Shown: positions 42,958 to 51,580 of the stretch, one piece after another
How positions within the stretch are numbered: position 1 is the first letter of the stretch
How the letters are laid out: every line of letters starts with the position of its first letter
From: JBCBKU01 sp965267475
GTDB taxonomy: Bacteria; Pseudomonadota; Alphaproteobacteria; Rhodobacterales; Rhodobacteraceae
Direction: 5' to 3'
NCBI GenBank assembly: GCA_965267475.1
Contig: OZ254079.1
Span: 2,976,001 to 3,040,000 of the forward strand
DNA: 64,000 bases
Translations under genes and position numbers: made by a program
The notes under the pieces: generated by a model
Databases searched by the model: none
What the model was told of the DNA's origin: nothing
The model's input: only the letters and a program-made list of their open reading frames with translations

Positions 42958-43749
42958 ATGAGCCGGATCGACGCAAAATTCGCGGAATTGAAAGCCGAGG
43001 GCCGGAAAGCCTTTGTCGCCTATGTAATGGCGGGCGATCCCGACTACGACTCCGCACTTGAGGTGGTCAAAGGCCTTCCCGGCGCTGGGGTCGATGTTAT
43101 CGAACTGGGCCTGCCGTTCACGGACCCGATGGCGGATGGACCGACAATCCAATTGGCAGGCCAACGAGCGCTTGATGGCGGCATGACGTTGGAAAAGACC
43201 CTGCAAACCGCACGTGAGTTCCGCAAAAACGATGATACGACGCCGATTGTGCTGATGGGATATTACAACCCGATCTACTCACGCGGCGTGGACCGGTTCT
43301 TGGAAGAAGCGAAAGCGGCAGGTATCGACGGGTTGATTATTGTGGATCTGCCGCCGGAAGAAGACAGTGAGCTTTGCATCCCCGCACAGACTGCGGGTCT
43401 GAACTTCATCCGACTTGCCACCCCGACAACCGACAGCAAACGCCTGCCCACGGTGCTGCAAAACACCTCGGGCTTTGTCTACTACGTGTCAATCACCGGG
43501 ATCACAGGCGCCGCTGCGGCTCAGTCCGCCGATGTCGGCCCGGAAGTAGCGCGGATCAAAGCGGAAACCGACCTTCCTGTCATCGTCGGGTTCGGCATCA
43601 AGACCCCCGAAAGCTCAAAGGCGATCGCCGCGGTCGCCGATGGGGCCGTCGTCGGGTCGGCCATCGTCGAACGGATTGGGCGCGGCGACGCGCCGGAAGA
43701 CGTTCTGAGCTTTGTGGCCAGCCTTGCCGAGGGCGCACATCAGGCTTGA
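42958..43749 (+). CDS. trpA: Tryptophan synthase alpha chain
   Basis: 263-residue TIM barrel that cleaves indole-3-glycerol phosphate. The catalytic Glu lies in VIELGLPFTDPMADGPTIQ, with the second acid (Asp) in the same segment. GYYNPIYSRGVD and VSITGITGA form the phosphate-binding region. It is separated by about 8 kb from trpB, so the trp genes are dispersed. ATG follows AAGGGACGG. Confidence 0.96.
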   Translation: MSRIDAKFAELKAEGRKAFVAYVMAGDPDYDSALEVVKGLPGAGVDVIELGLPFTDPMADGPTIQLAGQRALDGGMTLEKTLQTAREFRKNDDTTPIVLMGYYNPIYSRGVDRFLEEAKAAGIDGLIIVDLPPEEDSELCIPAQTAGLNFIRLATPTTDSKRLPTVLQNTSGFVYYVSITGITGAAAAQSADVGPEVARIKAETDLPVIVGFGIKTPESSKAIAAVADGAVVGSAIVERIGRGDAPEDVLSFVASLAEGAHQA

Positions 43750-43780
43750 CGCGAGTGGGATTGCGTCCCCGATTTGCAAA

Positions 43781-43799
43781 TGGTAAACATTTTTTACCA
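43781..43799. promoter_or_regulatory. Inverted repeat upstream of the lactate dehydrogenase gene
   Basis: TGGTAAA-CATTT-TTTACCA, a perfect 7-bp inverted repeat with a 5-bp spacer, lies about 20 bases upstream of the flavoenzyme start codon. TGGT...ACCA is the core of GntR/FadR-subfamily sites, including LldR-like ones. No GntR gene is in the window, so the regulator would act in trans. This is inference from motif similarity. Confidence 0.5.
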
Positions 43800-43819
43800 A
43801 TTGTGAAATGGAGCGTCAG

Positions 43820-44986
43820 ATGCCGGTGATCACCGAAATTGCTGATCTGAAACAGATCTATCGCCGGCGCGTGCCCAAGATGTTCTATGACTATGCCGAA
43901 ACCGGCAGTTGGACCGAACAGACCTTCCGCGAAAATACCTCGGACTTTGACGACATCTATTTCCGTCAGCGCGTCGCGGTCGACATGACGAACCGGACGA
44001 CAAAATCCACCATTGCGGGCCAAGACGTGTCTATGCCTGTCGGCCTAGCACCTGTCGGACTGTTGGGCATGCAGTGCGCAGATGGTGAGATCAAAGCCGC
44101 GCGCGCAGCCGAAAATTTCGGAGTGCCCTTCACCCTATCGACCCTGTCCATCTGCTCAATTGAAGACGTGGCCGAAAAGACAACGAAACCATTCTGGTTT
44201 CAGGTCTACACGCTGAAAGACACGGACTTCATGAACCGCTTGTTCGCCCGAGCGAAGGATGCAGGCGTTGAGCGGATTATGATCACCCTTGATCTGCAAT
44301 TGCAGGGACAGCGCCACAAGGATTGGAAGAACGGTCTATCGGCGCCACCCAAACTGACACTGCCAGTGCTTGCAAATCTGGCGACCAAGGTGCCTTGGGG
44401 CCTTGAAATGCTCGGAACGAAGCGGCGAACATTTCGGAATGTGATCGGCCATGCCGAGGGTGTCGAGAATCCAAGGTCCCTTATGGAATGGACATCGAAA
44501 GCCTTTGACCATTCGCTCGATTGGGACCGTGTCGCCGAACTTCGGAAGATGTGGGACGGGCCGGTGACACTGAAAGGCATTCAGGACGTCGAGGACGCGA
44601 AAAAGGCGGTCGAGGTCGGCGCGGATGCCATCATCGTCTCAAACCATGGCGGGCGGCAACTCGACGGCGCGCTGTCGGCGATCCGTTCACTTCCGGCCAT
44701 TGTCGATGCGGTCGGCGACAAGGTGGAAATCCACCTCGATAGCGGGATCCGCACGGGCCAGGACATTCTGAAAGCCCTTGCGATGGGGGCCCATGCCTGC
44801 TGGATCGGGCGCGCCTTCGTTTATGGCCTGGGCGCCATGGGCGAGAAAGGTGTGACCAGCGCGCTGGAGGTTCTTCACAAGGAACTCGACCACACGATGG
44901 CGCTTTGTGGACGGCGGGACGTGACCACCGTGGATCGCGAAATACTTCTGGTGCCCGAGGGCTTCGAAGGACGCTGGCAGGTCTAG
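43820..44986 (+). CDS. lldD: FMN-dependent alpha-hydroxy-acid dehydrogenase (L-lactate dehydrogenase-like)
   Basis: 388 residues from the ATG at 43820, which has GGAG six bases upstream; an ATG four codons earlier is possible. TIM-barrel FMN enzyme: APVGLLGMQ, QVYTLKD, the Lys in VTLKGIQDVEDAK, the active-site His-Gly-Gly-Arg in VSNHGGRQLDG, and the phosphate-binding DSGIRTGQDILKAL and GRAFVYGL. It oxidises an L-2-hydroxy acid (lactate the most likely) and passes electrons to quinone. It follows a palindrome that could be its operator. An exact substrate among lactate, glycolate and mandelate cannot be fixed by eye. Confidence 0.88.
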   Translation: MPVITEIADLKQIYRRRVPKMFYDYAETGSWTEQTFRENTSDFDDIYFRQRVAVDMTNRTTKSTIAGQDVSMPVGLAPVGLLGMQCADGEIKAARAAENFGVPFTLSTLSICSIEDVAEKTTKPFWFQVYTLKDTDFMNRLFARAKDAGVERIMITLDLQLQGQRHKDWKNGLSAPPKLTLPVLANLATKVPWGLEMLGTKRRTFRNVIGHAEGVENPRSLMEWTSKAFDHSLDWDRVAELRKMWDGPVTLKGIQDVEDAKKAVEVGADAIIVSNHGGRQLDGALSAIRSLPAIVDAVGDKVEIHLDSGIRTGQDILKALAMGAHACWIGRAFVYGLGAMGEKGVTSALEVLHKELDHTMALCGRRDVTTVDREILLVPEGFEGRWQV

Positions 44987-46128
44987 GCCGGCGCGGCCTG
45001 CAAACGTCGGATGGCTGGCAAGAACACGAAGATGAACCCGACGAGAACGCCCATCGTCGCGAAAGCGATCCGCAGGCCAAATGCCTCTGACACTAGACCC
45101 ATGACGGTCGGAGCGACGAAGAACGCCATAAAGCCCAGAACAGCGGTTCGGGCCACCGTCTCGGTGCGTACCCACGACGGGACCAACCGCCCCGAAATGC
45201 CGATCGCGATTGGTCCGATGACCGATGCACCAAGTCCCATGATCCCGAACCCGAGATAGGCGGCGGCAATATTCGGCGCCGCAGCCGCGATGAACAGCCC
45301 GGCCATCGCCAGCACGGTTCCCGAGATGATGATCTGAAATTCGGAAAGGCGTTCGGACAACGCCTGGCCCGAGAACCGTCCGAACGCCATCGTCAGACCC
45401 AGCATGGCGGGCCCGAGCGCGCCTTCGGCAGCACCGCCACCCAATGTTCGCTCGATATGAAGCGCGGACCAAGCCTCAACCGACGCCTCGCTGGCAAAGG
45501 CCAGAAGCGTGACCCCGCCGCACAAGAGAACCGGCCAAAGCGGAACGCCGGTGCCGCTGCCCTCCGGGGCCACATCGGCTTCCGTCTCCATGCGCAAAAA
45601 GACCGCAAGTATCAGGATCGCGACCGATACGGTTCCAAACACGGCCAGCGGCGGCCATCCGGCTTCGCGTGCAAAGCCGGTCGCAACAGCCGACACCGCG
45701 TAGGCCAGCGAGAACATTCCGTGATTGGCGTTCATCAGCGCCCGCGACGTGCGGTTTTCAAGATCGCTGACCCGCGCGTTCATGATCACGTCAAGCATGC
45801 CTGATCCCAGGCCCAGCGCGATCATCGTCGCGGCGAATGCCACTGGCGTCGATGCAACACCGGGAAGCAGCATCACGAACCCGAACAGCACAGCCAGAAT
45901 TTGCATGGACCGGGCACCCACCGCGCGATCAATCCTCGGCCCAAGCCACATGGCTGTCAACAACCCTGCCGCTGAAAACAAAAGGATCGTGCCGAACGCC
46001 CCGTCGCCCACCCCGATCCGAGCCTTCAAGACCGGGACCATGGCGGCAAAGCTGCCCCAAAACAGTCCGATCACCACAAATGCGGCGGCGGGCGCACGAG
46101 ACAGGGAAAGGGCGGACAAAACGCTCAT
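44983..46128 (-). CDS. MFS transporter
   Basis: Twelve-segment membrane protein, about 381 residues from ATG 46128; an ATG seven codons upstream is also possible and neither has a strong ribosome-binding site. Helices such as FVVIGLFWGSFAAMVPVLKARIGV and GLGSGMLDVIMNARVSDLE place it in the YbjJ/FucP-like MFS group. Substrate unknown. It overlaps the lldD end by 4 bases, convergent. Confidence 0.8.
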   Translation of the reverse strand: MSVLSALSLSRAPAAAFVVIGLFWGSFAAMVPVLKARIGVGDGAFGTILLFSAAGLLTAMWLGPRIDRAVGARSMQILAVLFGFVMLLPGVASTPVAFAATMIALGLGSGMLDVIMNARVSDLENRTSRALMNANHGMFSLAYAVSAVATGFAREAGWPPLAVFGTVSVAILILAVFLRMETEADVAPEGSGTGVPLWPVLLCGGVTLLAFASEASVEAWSALHIERTLGGGAAEGALGPAMLGLTMAFGRFSGQALSERLSEFQIIISGTVLAMAGLFIAAAAPNIAAAYLGFGIMGLGASVIGPIAIGISGRLVPSWVRTETVARTAVLGFMAFFVAPTVMGLVSEAFGLRIAFATMGVLVGFIFVFLPAIRRLQAAPA

Positions 46129-46239
46129 CCGCGATGACTGACAGACCCGCATTTGGGCAGCAAGATCCAAAGTGGAAGCGTTGACTTTGGTGGCAATCGG
46201 AAACCTGATGTGATCCGGCGCGGCAGTGCAGAAAACCCC

Positions 46240-46268
46240 TTTCCAACTTCGCCGAACTCTCCTATAGA
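46240..46268 (+). promoter_or_regulatory. Promoter of rplY
   Basis: TTTCCA (46240-46245), 17 bases, TATAGA (46263-46268), about 55 bases upstream of the rplY start. The -10 is good and the -35 moderate. Between it and the start a GGGCGG/CCGCCC inverted repeat (46280-46304) could fold in the leader. Confidence 0.5.
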
Positions 46269-46322
46269 CGCGGCTTCCCGGGCGGACACCCTTGGAGGCC
46301 GCCCTTCAACAGGAGAAATACC

Positions 46323-46991
46323 ATGGCTGGCGAGGTCCCTGATCTCAACGCCAAGGTACGGACGGGGACAGGCAAGGGGGCCGCCCGTCAAGCTCGCCGT
46401 GATGGCGACGTACCTGGCATCGTATATGGCGGCGGCGCCGATCCGCTTCCGATTTCGATCCCCTATAACGTGCTGTTCACCAAGCTGAAGCAGGGCCGCT
46501 TCATGTCGACGCTGTTCAACATGAAGGTCGATGGACAGGACGACGTGCGGGTGATCTGCCGCGGCGTCCAACGCGACGTGGTAAAAGATCTGCCGACGCA
46601 CATCGATTTCATGCGCCTGAAGCGCACGTCGAAGGTGAACATCTTCATTCCGGTGGAATTCCTGAACGAAGACGAAGCACCGGGTATCAAACGCGGCGGC
46701 GTTCTGACCGTCGTGCGGCCCGAAGTCGAACTGGTCGTCACCGCTGGCGAAATCCCGGAACAGATCGAAGCCGATCTGGCTGGTCTGGACATCGGCGACA
46801 CGATCACGATTTCCTCGATCAACCTGCCATCGGGCGCGCGCCCGACGATCGACCGAGACTTTGTCATCGCGAACATCTCGGCCCCATCCGGCCTGAAATC
46901 GGCCGAGGATGAAGAGGCTGAAGACGGCGAAGCCACCGAAGCAGAAGCCACCGAAGGCGAAGCCGAAGAAACGGAAGGCGGCGAAGAGTAA
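46323..46991 (+). CDS. rplY: 50S ribosomal protein L25 (Ctc-type)
   Basis: 222 residues, the long Ctc form: N-terminal 5S-rRNA-binding L25 domain (GKGAARQARRDGDVPGIVYG), then the TL5 C-terminal domain and an acidic Glu-rich tail from about residue 190 (EDEEAEDGEATEAEATEG). The start follows AGGAG. In the large subunit it contacts 5S rRNA. A methyltransferase gene on the other strand separates it from pth. Confidence 0.96.
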   Translation: MAGEVPDLNAKVRTGTGKGAARQARRDGDVPGIVYGGGADPLPISIPYNVLFTKLKQGRFMSTLFNMKVDGQDDVRVICRGVQRDVVKDLPTHIDFMRLKRTSKVNIFIPVEFLNEDEAPGIKRGGVLTVVRPEVELVVTAGEIPEQIEADLAGLDIGDTITISSINLPSGARPTIDRDFVIANISAPSGLKSAEDEEAEDGEATEAEATEGEAEETEGGEE

Positions 46992-47011
46992 GCGCCGCTG
47001 CGAAATCAGAG

Positions 47012-47039
47012 ACAAGGCGCAACCGCAACTGCGCCTTGT
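47012..47039 (+). terminator. Terminator after rplY
   Basis: A 10-bp perfect stem ACAAGGCGCA/TGCGCCTTGT with an 8-base loop, followed by TTTC. It ends at the base before the convergent FkbM stop codon and could serve both genes. Confidence 0.65.
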
Positions 47040-47040
47040 T

Positions 47041-47703
47041 TCAGATCCTGGAAAACAGGATCACCTTGCCCCGCGAAACTGTCGGGTCGTAAACAAAGCC
47101 CCGTTTGGCCATCCCCTGGAAAATCTGCGCGACTGTGTCCCGCCCGTACTGGCGCGGATGGATTTCAAGGATCACAAGCCGGACGTTGCCGGGCACCCAG
47201 TCATCGAATAACGACGCCTCTGCCCCCTCCACATCGACCAAAAGCGCGGTCGGGTCATGGCGTTCAATCAAGTCATTCAGGGCTAAGGCTGGCGCAGTCA
47301 CTTTTTGTTCTGCCGCGCCTCCCCGCGCGTCAAGCGATCCGGCCCAGAACCCACCGCGCAGGAAAAACTGCACTTCCGGTTCCGTGACGGTCGCGACGGC
47401 GGCGCCATGGATCAGGGTGACGTCTTCTACCCCGTTGATCGCAAAGTTGCGTTTGATCACATCGATCATCTCGGGGTTGGCTTCGACCGACACGACCGAG
47501 GCGCCCAATTGCCGGGCGTGGATGGCCAAAAACCCGCAGCCTGCGCCCAGTTCAAGCACCCGGTCGTCCGCGCGAAGGACCTTGTTCAGGGCGCGCGCCT
47601 CTAGATGTTCATAGGCCCCTGAGTCCAGCGCCTTGCGGAGTTTCGGGACCAGTTGATGCCCCGGAATGCGCAGCACCACATCATCGATTTGAAACCGTGC
47701 CAT
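47041..47703 (-). CDS. FkbM-family methyltransferase
   Basis: 220 residues. Motif I is VLELGAGCGFLAIHARQLGASVVSVEANPEM; INGVEDVTLIHGAAV and DVEGAEASLFDDW complete the FkbM (Methyltransf_21) pattern. Such enzymes O-methylate sugars or lipids. Here it is inserted between rplY and pth on the opposite strand, a pair that is usually adjacent. Acceptor unknown. Confidence 0.82.
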   Translation of the reverse strand: MARFQIDDVVLRIPGHQLVPKLRKALDSGAYEHLEARALNKVLRADDRVLELGAGCGFLAIHARQLGASVVSVEANPEMIDVIKRNFAINGVEDVTLIHGAAVATVTEPEVQFFLRGGFWAGSLDARGGAAEQKVTAPALALNDLIERHDPTALLVDVEGAEASLFDDWVPGNVRLVILEIHPRQYGRDTVAQIFQGMAKRGFVYDPTVSRGKVILFSRI

Positions 47704-47780
47704 CCGCCGATCGCCTCATTGGCTAGTCTGATCGCACCATTGCATGTATGGATCCTGCCGAACAACATGAGGGCGACGCC

Positions 47781-48470
47781 ATGCGGCTTTTCGTCGGGCT
47801 CGGCAATCCAGGCGCAAAATATGCATCTCACCGTCACAACGTCGGGTTTATGGCGCTGGATCGGATTGCGTCGGATCACGGGTTTTCGCCATGGCGGTCC
47901 AAGTTTCAGGGCCAGATGGCCGAGGGGCGTCTTGGATCCGAGAAAATCATTCTTCTGAAGCCCGAGACCTATATGAACAAGTCCGGTCAATCGGTGGGTG
48001 AAGCGATGCGGTTTTTCAAACTGGCGCCCGAGGATGTTACCGTCTTCCACGATGAGATCGACCTGGCGCCTGGCAAACTTCGCGTGAAGACCGGCGGGGG
48101 TTTGGCCGGCCATAACGGGCTCCGCTCGCTCGATGCACATATCGGAGCCGCCTTCCAGCGGATCCGGATCGGCGTCGGGCACCCGGGCCACAAGGACGCC
48201 GTACCGACCTGGGTGTTGCGCGACTTTTCCAAGGCGGATCAGGCGTGGCTGGGCCCGATGCTGGACGGCATTTCGGACGGGGCGGCGGAACTCGCGGCGG
48301 GGGATCCCGGCCGCTTCCAGAATGCGGTTGCCTTGAAGGTTGCCCCACCGCGGTCGTCGAATACTGCGAGTGCCCCTAGCCCGGCGCCCGCCCCGGGCCC
48401 GAATCCCAACGCCACGTCGGAACCCGACACCCGGTCACCTCTGCAAAAGCTCGTGGACCGCTTCAAGTGA
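47781..48470 (+). CDS. pth: Peptidyl-tRNA hydrolase
   Basis: 229 residues from ATG 47781, preceded by GAGGG. Catalytic His is in SHRHNVGFMALD; VGLGNPGAKY, KPETYMNKSGQSV and FHDEIDLAPGKLRVK with the active Asp are intact. A C-terminal extension of about 35 Pro/Ala/Asn-rich residues ending RSPLQKLVDRFK goes beyond the 190-residue E. coli enzyme. It frees stalled peptidyl-tRNA. It overlaps the next gene by GTGA. Confidence 0.95.
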   Translation: MRLFVGLGNPGAKYASHRHNVGFMALDRIASDHGFSPWRSKFQGQMAEGRLGSEKIILLKPETYMNKSGQSVGEAMRFFKLAPEDVTVFHDEIDLAPGKLRVKTGGGLAGHNGLRSLDAHIGAAFQRIRIGVGHPGHKDAVPTWVLRDFSKADQAWLGPMLDGISDGAAELAAGDPGRFQNAVALKVAPPRSSNTASAPSPAPAPGPNPNATSEPDTRSPLQKLVDRFK

Positions 48471-49513
48471 CTGATATTCGCGCGGCATTCCGGCACCAGG
48501 CCCGGGCCTGCCGGGGCCTTGGATCGCCCTTCATGGACCAATTGATGACGGTCATCGGCGACCACCTTGCGCCCGGATCGCCGATTGCCGACAAGGTCCT
48601 GAATTGGCCGGGCGACCCCATGCCGACGGCGGACTCGGTGCCACTGCGACTGGCCGGCGCCCTGCATGCCGTCGCACGCCAAGATGTGGAACTGGCTGCC
48701 GCCTATCCCCCGAATACCGTATCTGACGATGCGCTGTGGGCTGCCATCACAACCGCATTCGATAGGCATGAACCGCATGTCCTGGCGATGCTCGACAGCG
48801 CGCCCCAGACAAACGAAGTACGCCGAAGCGCGGCAATCATCCCGGCCTTGCATCTCTTGACGGCTCACTTCAGCCTTCCGATCGCCCTGACGGAAGTGGG
48901 CGCGTCGGGCGGCCTGAACCTCTGCGCCGACCAATTTCGCATGACGGCCGGCAACCGTGCCTATGGACCCGCGCAAAGCCCGGTCCATTTGGCGCCTGAA
49001 TGGACCGGCCGGGCGCCAGAACCAACCGACCTGGCAATAGCATCGCGAAAGGGAGTGGACCTGAACCCCCTGGACCCCGCCACCGAGGGTAACCGGCTGA
49101 TCGCCTATCTCTGGCCTGATCAGACGGATCGGATCGCACGCACTGAGGCGGCAATCGAGATCGCGCGACACCACCCGGCAACACTGATCAAGGCCGACGC
49201 GGTGAATTGGTTAACAGATCACTTCGCGCCGATCCCCGGGCAACTCCATCTGCTGTTTCACACGATTGCCTGGCAGTATCTGCCTGAGATGTCTCGGGAA
49301 AAGGGTGAGGCTGCTATCGCCGCGACCGCTGCCCACGCCACGCCGGAAGCACCTGTCGCCCGGCTCGCTATGGAGGCCGACGGCAAATCCGCGGCGTTGA
49401 CCCTGCACATCTGGCCGCCGGGCGCTATGATCGACCTTGGTCGTGCGGATTACCACGGCCGCTGGATCGACTGGTCAATGGCTGCACTGGAAGGATTGTC
49501 GGATGACGCCTGA
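48467..49513 (+). CDS. DUF2332-family protein
   Basis: 348 residues with a GTG start overlapping the pth stop. The N-terminus RAAFRHQARACRGLGSPFMDQLM and the region EVGASGGLNLCADQF fit DUF2332 proteins, a SAM-methyltransferase-like fold of unknown function. No signal peptide. It overlaps the DUF2237 gene by 11 bases, so the three genes pth, DUF2332 and DUF2237 are probably co-transcribed. Confidence 0.8.
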   Translation: MTDIRAAFRHQARACRGLGSPFMDQLMTVIGDHLAPGSPIADKVLNWPGDPMPTADSVPLRLAGALHAVARQDVELAAAYPPNTVSDDALWAAITTAFDRHEPHVLAMLDSAPQTNEVRRSAAIIPALHLLTAHFSLPIALTEVGASGGLNLCADQFRMTAGNRAYGPAQSPVHLAPEWTGRAPEPTDLAIASRKGVDLNPLDPATEGNRLIAYLWPDQTDRIARTEAAIEIARHHPATLIKADAVNWLTDHFAPIPGQLHLLFHTIAWQYLPEMSREKGEAAIAATAAHATPEAPVARLAMEADGKSAALTLHIWPPGAMIDLGRADYHGRWIDWSMAALEGLSDDA

Positions 49514-49883
49514 TGCTTCAATCAATGTTCTGGGTCAGGCGTTGCAACCCTGCTCTGTCGATCCCTTGACGGGCTTCTTCCGCGACGGAACCTGCAATAC
49601 CTGCGCCGAGGATCAGGGCAGTCACACGGTATGCGCCATCATGACGGCCGAGTTTCTGGCCTATTCGAAATATGTCGGCAACGATCTGTCGACACCGCGA
49701 CCCGAGTACCGTTTTGCCGGGCTCAATCCGGGTGATCTTTGGTGCCTTTGCGCGGGGCGCTTCCTGCAAGCCGCCGACGAAGGCGCGGCACCGCTTGTCA
49801 ATCTGGCTGCAACCCACCGTCGGGCGTTAGAGATTGTGCCGCTTGAGACGTTGAGGCGGCACGCGCATGAGCCGACGGGCTAG
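49503..49883 (+). CDS. DUF2237-family protein
   Basis: 126 residues beginning at the ATG at 49503. Conserved pattern NVLGQALQPCSVDPLTGFFRDGTCNTCAEDQGSHTVCAIMTAEFLAY has several Cys and one DxxG segment, typical of DUF2237, whose function is not known. Its last 86 bases overlap the convergent LuxR-type gene. Confidence 0.85.
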   Translation: MTPDASINVLGQALQPCSVDPLTGFFRDGTCNTCAEDQGSHTVCAIMTAEFLAYSKYVGNDLSTPRPEYRFAGLNPGDLWCLCAGRFLQAADEGAAPLVNLAATHRRALEIVPLETLRRHAHEPTG

Positions 49884-50379
49884 GCCCAGGAGAGCCAGGC
49901 TCGACCGACATCAATTCGTCAATGAACAGGCTAAGAAGTTGCGGACGTCCCGTCACGCCAGCCTTGCGATAGATCGCGTTGGTCTGGGCTTTGACGGTTC
50001 CTTCACTGGTCTCGCGCAGTGCCGCGATGTCTTGTGTCGACATCCCCTTGACCGCGAATAAGGCCACGTCCCGTTCCGCCGGCGTCAGCCCCCATTCGGC
50101 GAAACGCTCCTCTAAGACATCCATGAAGGCCCCGGATGCGGCGCGCAGGGCGTTTTCGGCTTTTGCCGCACGGCGCCAGCTTTGCCGGATCGCGATGGCG
50201 CCTAGAAGGATGCCAAGGACCAGCCCAACAGCCGCACCGATTTCGATCAATTCGTGAAGGTGCCAGCTGATTGGCTGGTTCGTAAAACCGAAGAGGCCGT
50301 TGGCGATTTCGCCGATAAAGAAGACGGCGCAGGCGACTTGGATGATCAGCGCCGCGCCGATAAGCCAACGAACGTTCAT
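49798..50379 (-). CDS. Membrane-anchored LuxR-type transcriptional regulator
   Basis: 193 residues from ATG 50379 (GGGGA about eight bases upstream; ATG follows 14 in-frame codons). Two N-terminal hydrophobic segments (about 5-27 and 45-65) anchor it in the membrane with a short periplasmic loop of about 17 residues. A linker helix leads to a GerE-type helix-turn-helix (about 96-155: TPAERDVALFAVKGMSTQDIAAL, EGTVKAQTNAIYRKAGV). No receiver or autoinducer domain. It is the last of three co-directional genes after two acidic secreted proteins, so it may sense the envelope. Its 3' end overlaps the DUF2237 gene. Confidence 0.82.
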   Translation of the reverse strand: MNVRWLIGAALIIQVACAVFFIGEIANGLFGFTNQPISWHLHELIEIGAAVGLVLGILLGAIAIRQSWRRAAKAENALRAASGAFMDVLEERFAEWGLTPAERDVALFAVKGMSTQDIAALRETSEGTVKAQTNAIYRKAGVTGRPQLLSLFIDELMSVEPGSPGPSPSAHARAASTSQAAQSLTPDGGLQPD

Positions 50380-50417
50380 GCCGCACGTCCCCGGTGTCGA
50401 GCAAGAAACTTCAGTGC

Positions 50418-50864
50418 TCACTCCTCATCGTCGTCGTCGTCATCCTCATCTTCATCGTCTTCGTCATCATCATCGTCATCTTCATCGTCGTCATCATCGT
50501 CCTCGGGATCGTCGTCATCATCATCGCCGTCGTCGGAGCCATTTGGCGCGCCTTCCTCTTCGCCACCCTCTGATGCCAGACCGGATGTCTGACCGGGCAG
50601 CGCCAAAACCGGATCGTCATCGTCCGATGTGACAAGAAAAATAACATAGTCGCGCAAGATGACGCCCGTTCTCGGATTGAATACGATTTCCCGTTCGCGT
50701 CCCGGGCGTTCGGCGACGATACGGACCCGACCGAGCAAGGTGCGAGAGGTCGTGACACTCGTATACCCGTCAGCGCGCAGCTCTTCGATGATTGCATCTT
50801 GGGCCGACTGCGCAAAGGCGGCGCCCGCCAGCCCAATCGCTAAGAGGAGTGTGAACAACCGCAT
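50418..50864 (-). CDS. Secreted PepSY-like protein with Asp/Glu tail
   Basis: 148 residues; ATG follows AGGAGG. Signal peptide 1-19 (LLLAIGLAGAAFAQS). Residues about 21-75 have a PepSY-like alpha-beta pattern (DAIIEELRADGYTSVTTSR ... EIVFNPRTGVILRDYV). Residues 81-84 are DDDD, and from about 111 to 148 almost every residue is Asp or Glu. It shares architecture with its upstream neighbour, suggesting a duplication. Acidic tails can bind Ca2+ or other cations; the function is unknown. Confidence 0.85.
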   Translation of the reverse strand: MRLFTLLLAIGLAGAAFAQSAQDAIIEELRADGYTSVTTSRTLLGRVRIVAERPGREREIVFNPRTGVILRDYVIFLVTSDDDDPVLALPGQTSGLASEGGEEEGAPNGSDDGDDDDDDPEDDDDDDEDDDDDDEDDEDEDDDDDDEE

Positions 50865-50927
50865 TGAACTGTCCTCCTGTATGCGCCCCGGCCTAAGCCG
50901 GGGCGACCCTTTCACGCCAGCGTCGAC

Positions 50928-51431
<504 letters not shown>

Positions 51432-51564
51432 GTTTTGCTCCTGTGCAAAGGTCTGCCGCGCGGCACTTTCCGCCGCGGCGCGACCCTGTAGACAGCAGAA
51501 TGCCTGTCGCGAATCCATCTAACCGCGGATTATTCGACCTGCACTAAACCTTTGGGACAAAGCA

Positions 51565-51580
51565 ATAAACTTCGGTTTAT
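51565..51580 (-). terminator. Small hairpin at the end of trpB
   Basis: ATAAAC-TTCG-GTTTAT, a 6-bp perfect AT-rich stem, overlaps the trpB stop codon and is followed on the minus strand by TGCTTTG. It is weak as a terminator and may instead mark processing. Confidence 0.3.

Noticed and set aside
50254..50592. Plus-strand frame with a long serine-rich run opposite the acidic-tail gene
   Set aside because: It is the antisense of the Asp/Glu codons (TCG/TCA/TCC), with no start signal of its own; the minus-strand gene has a signal peptide and ribosome-binding site.
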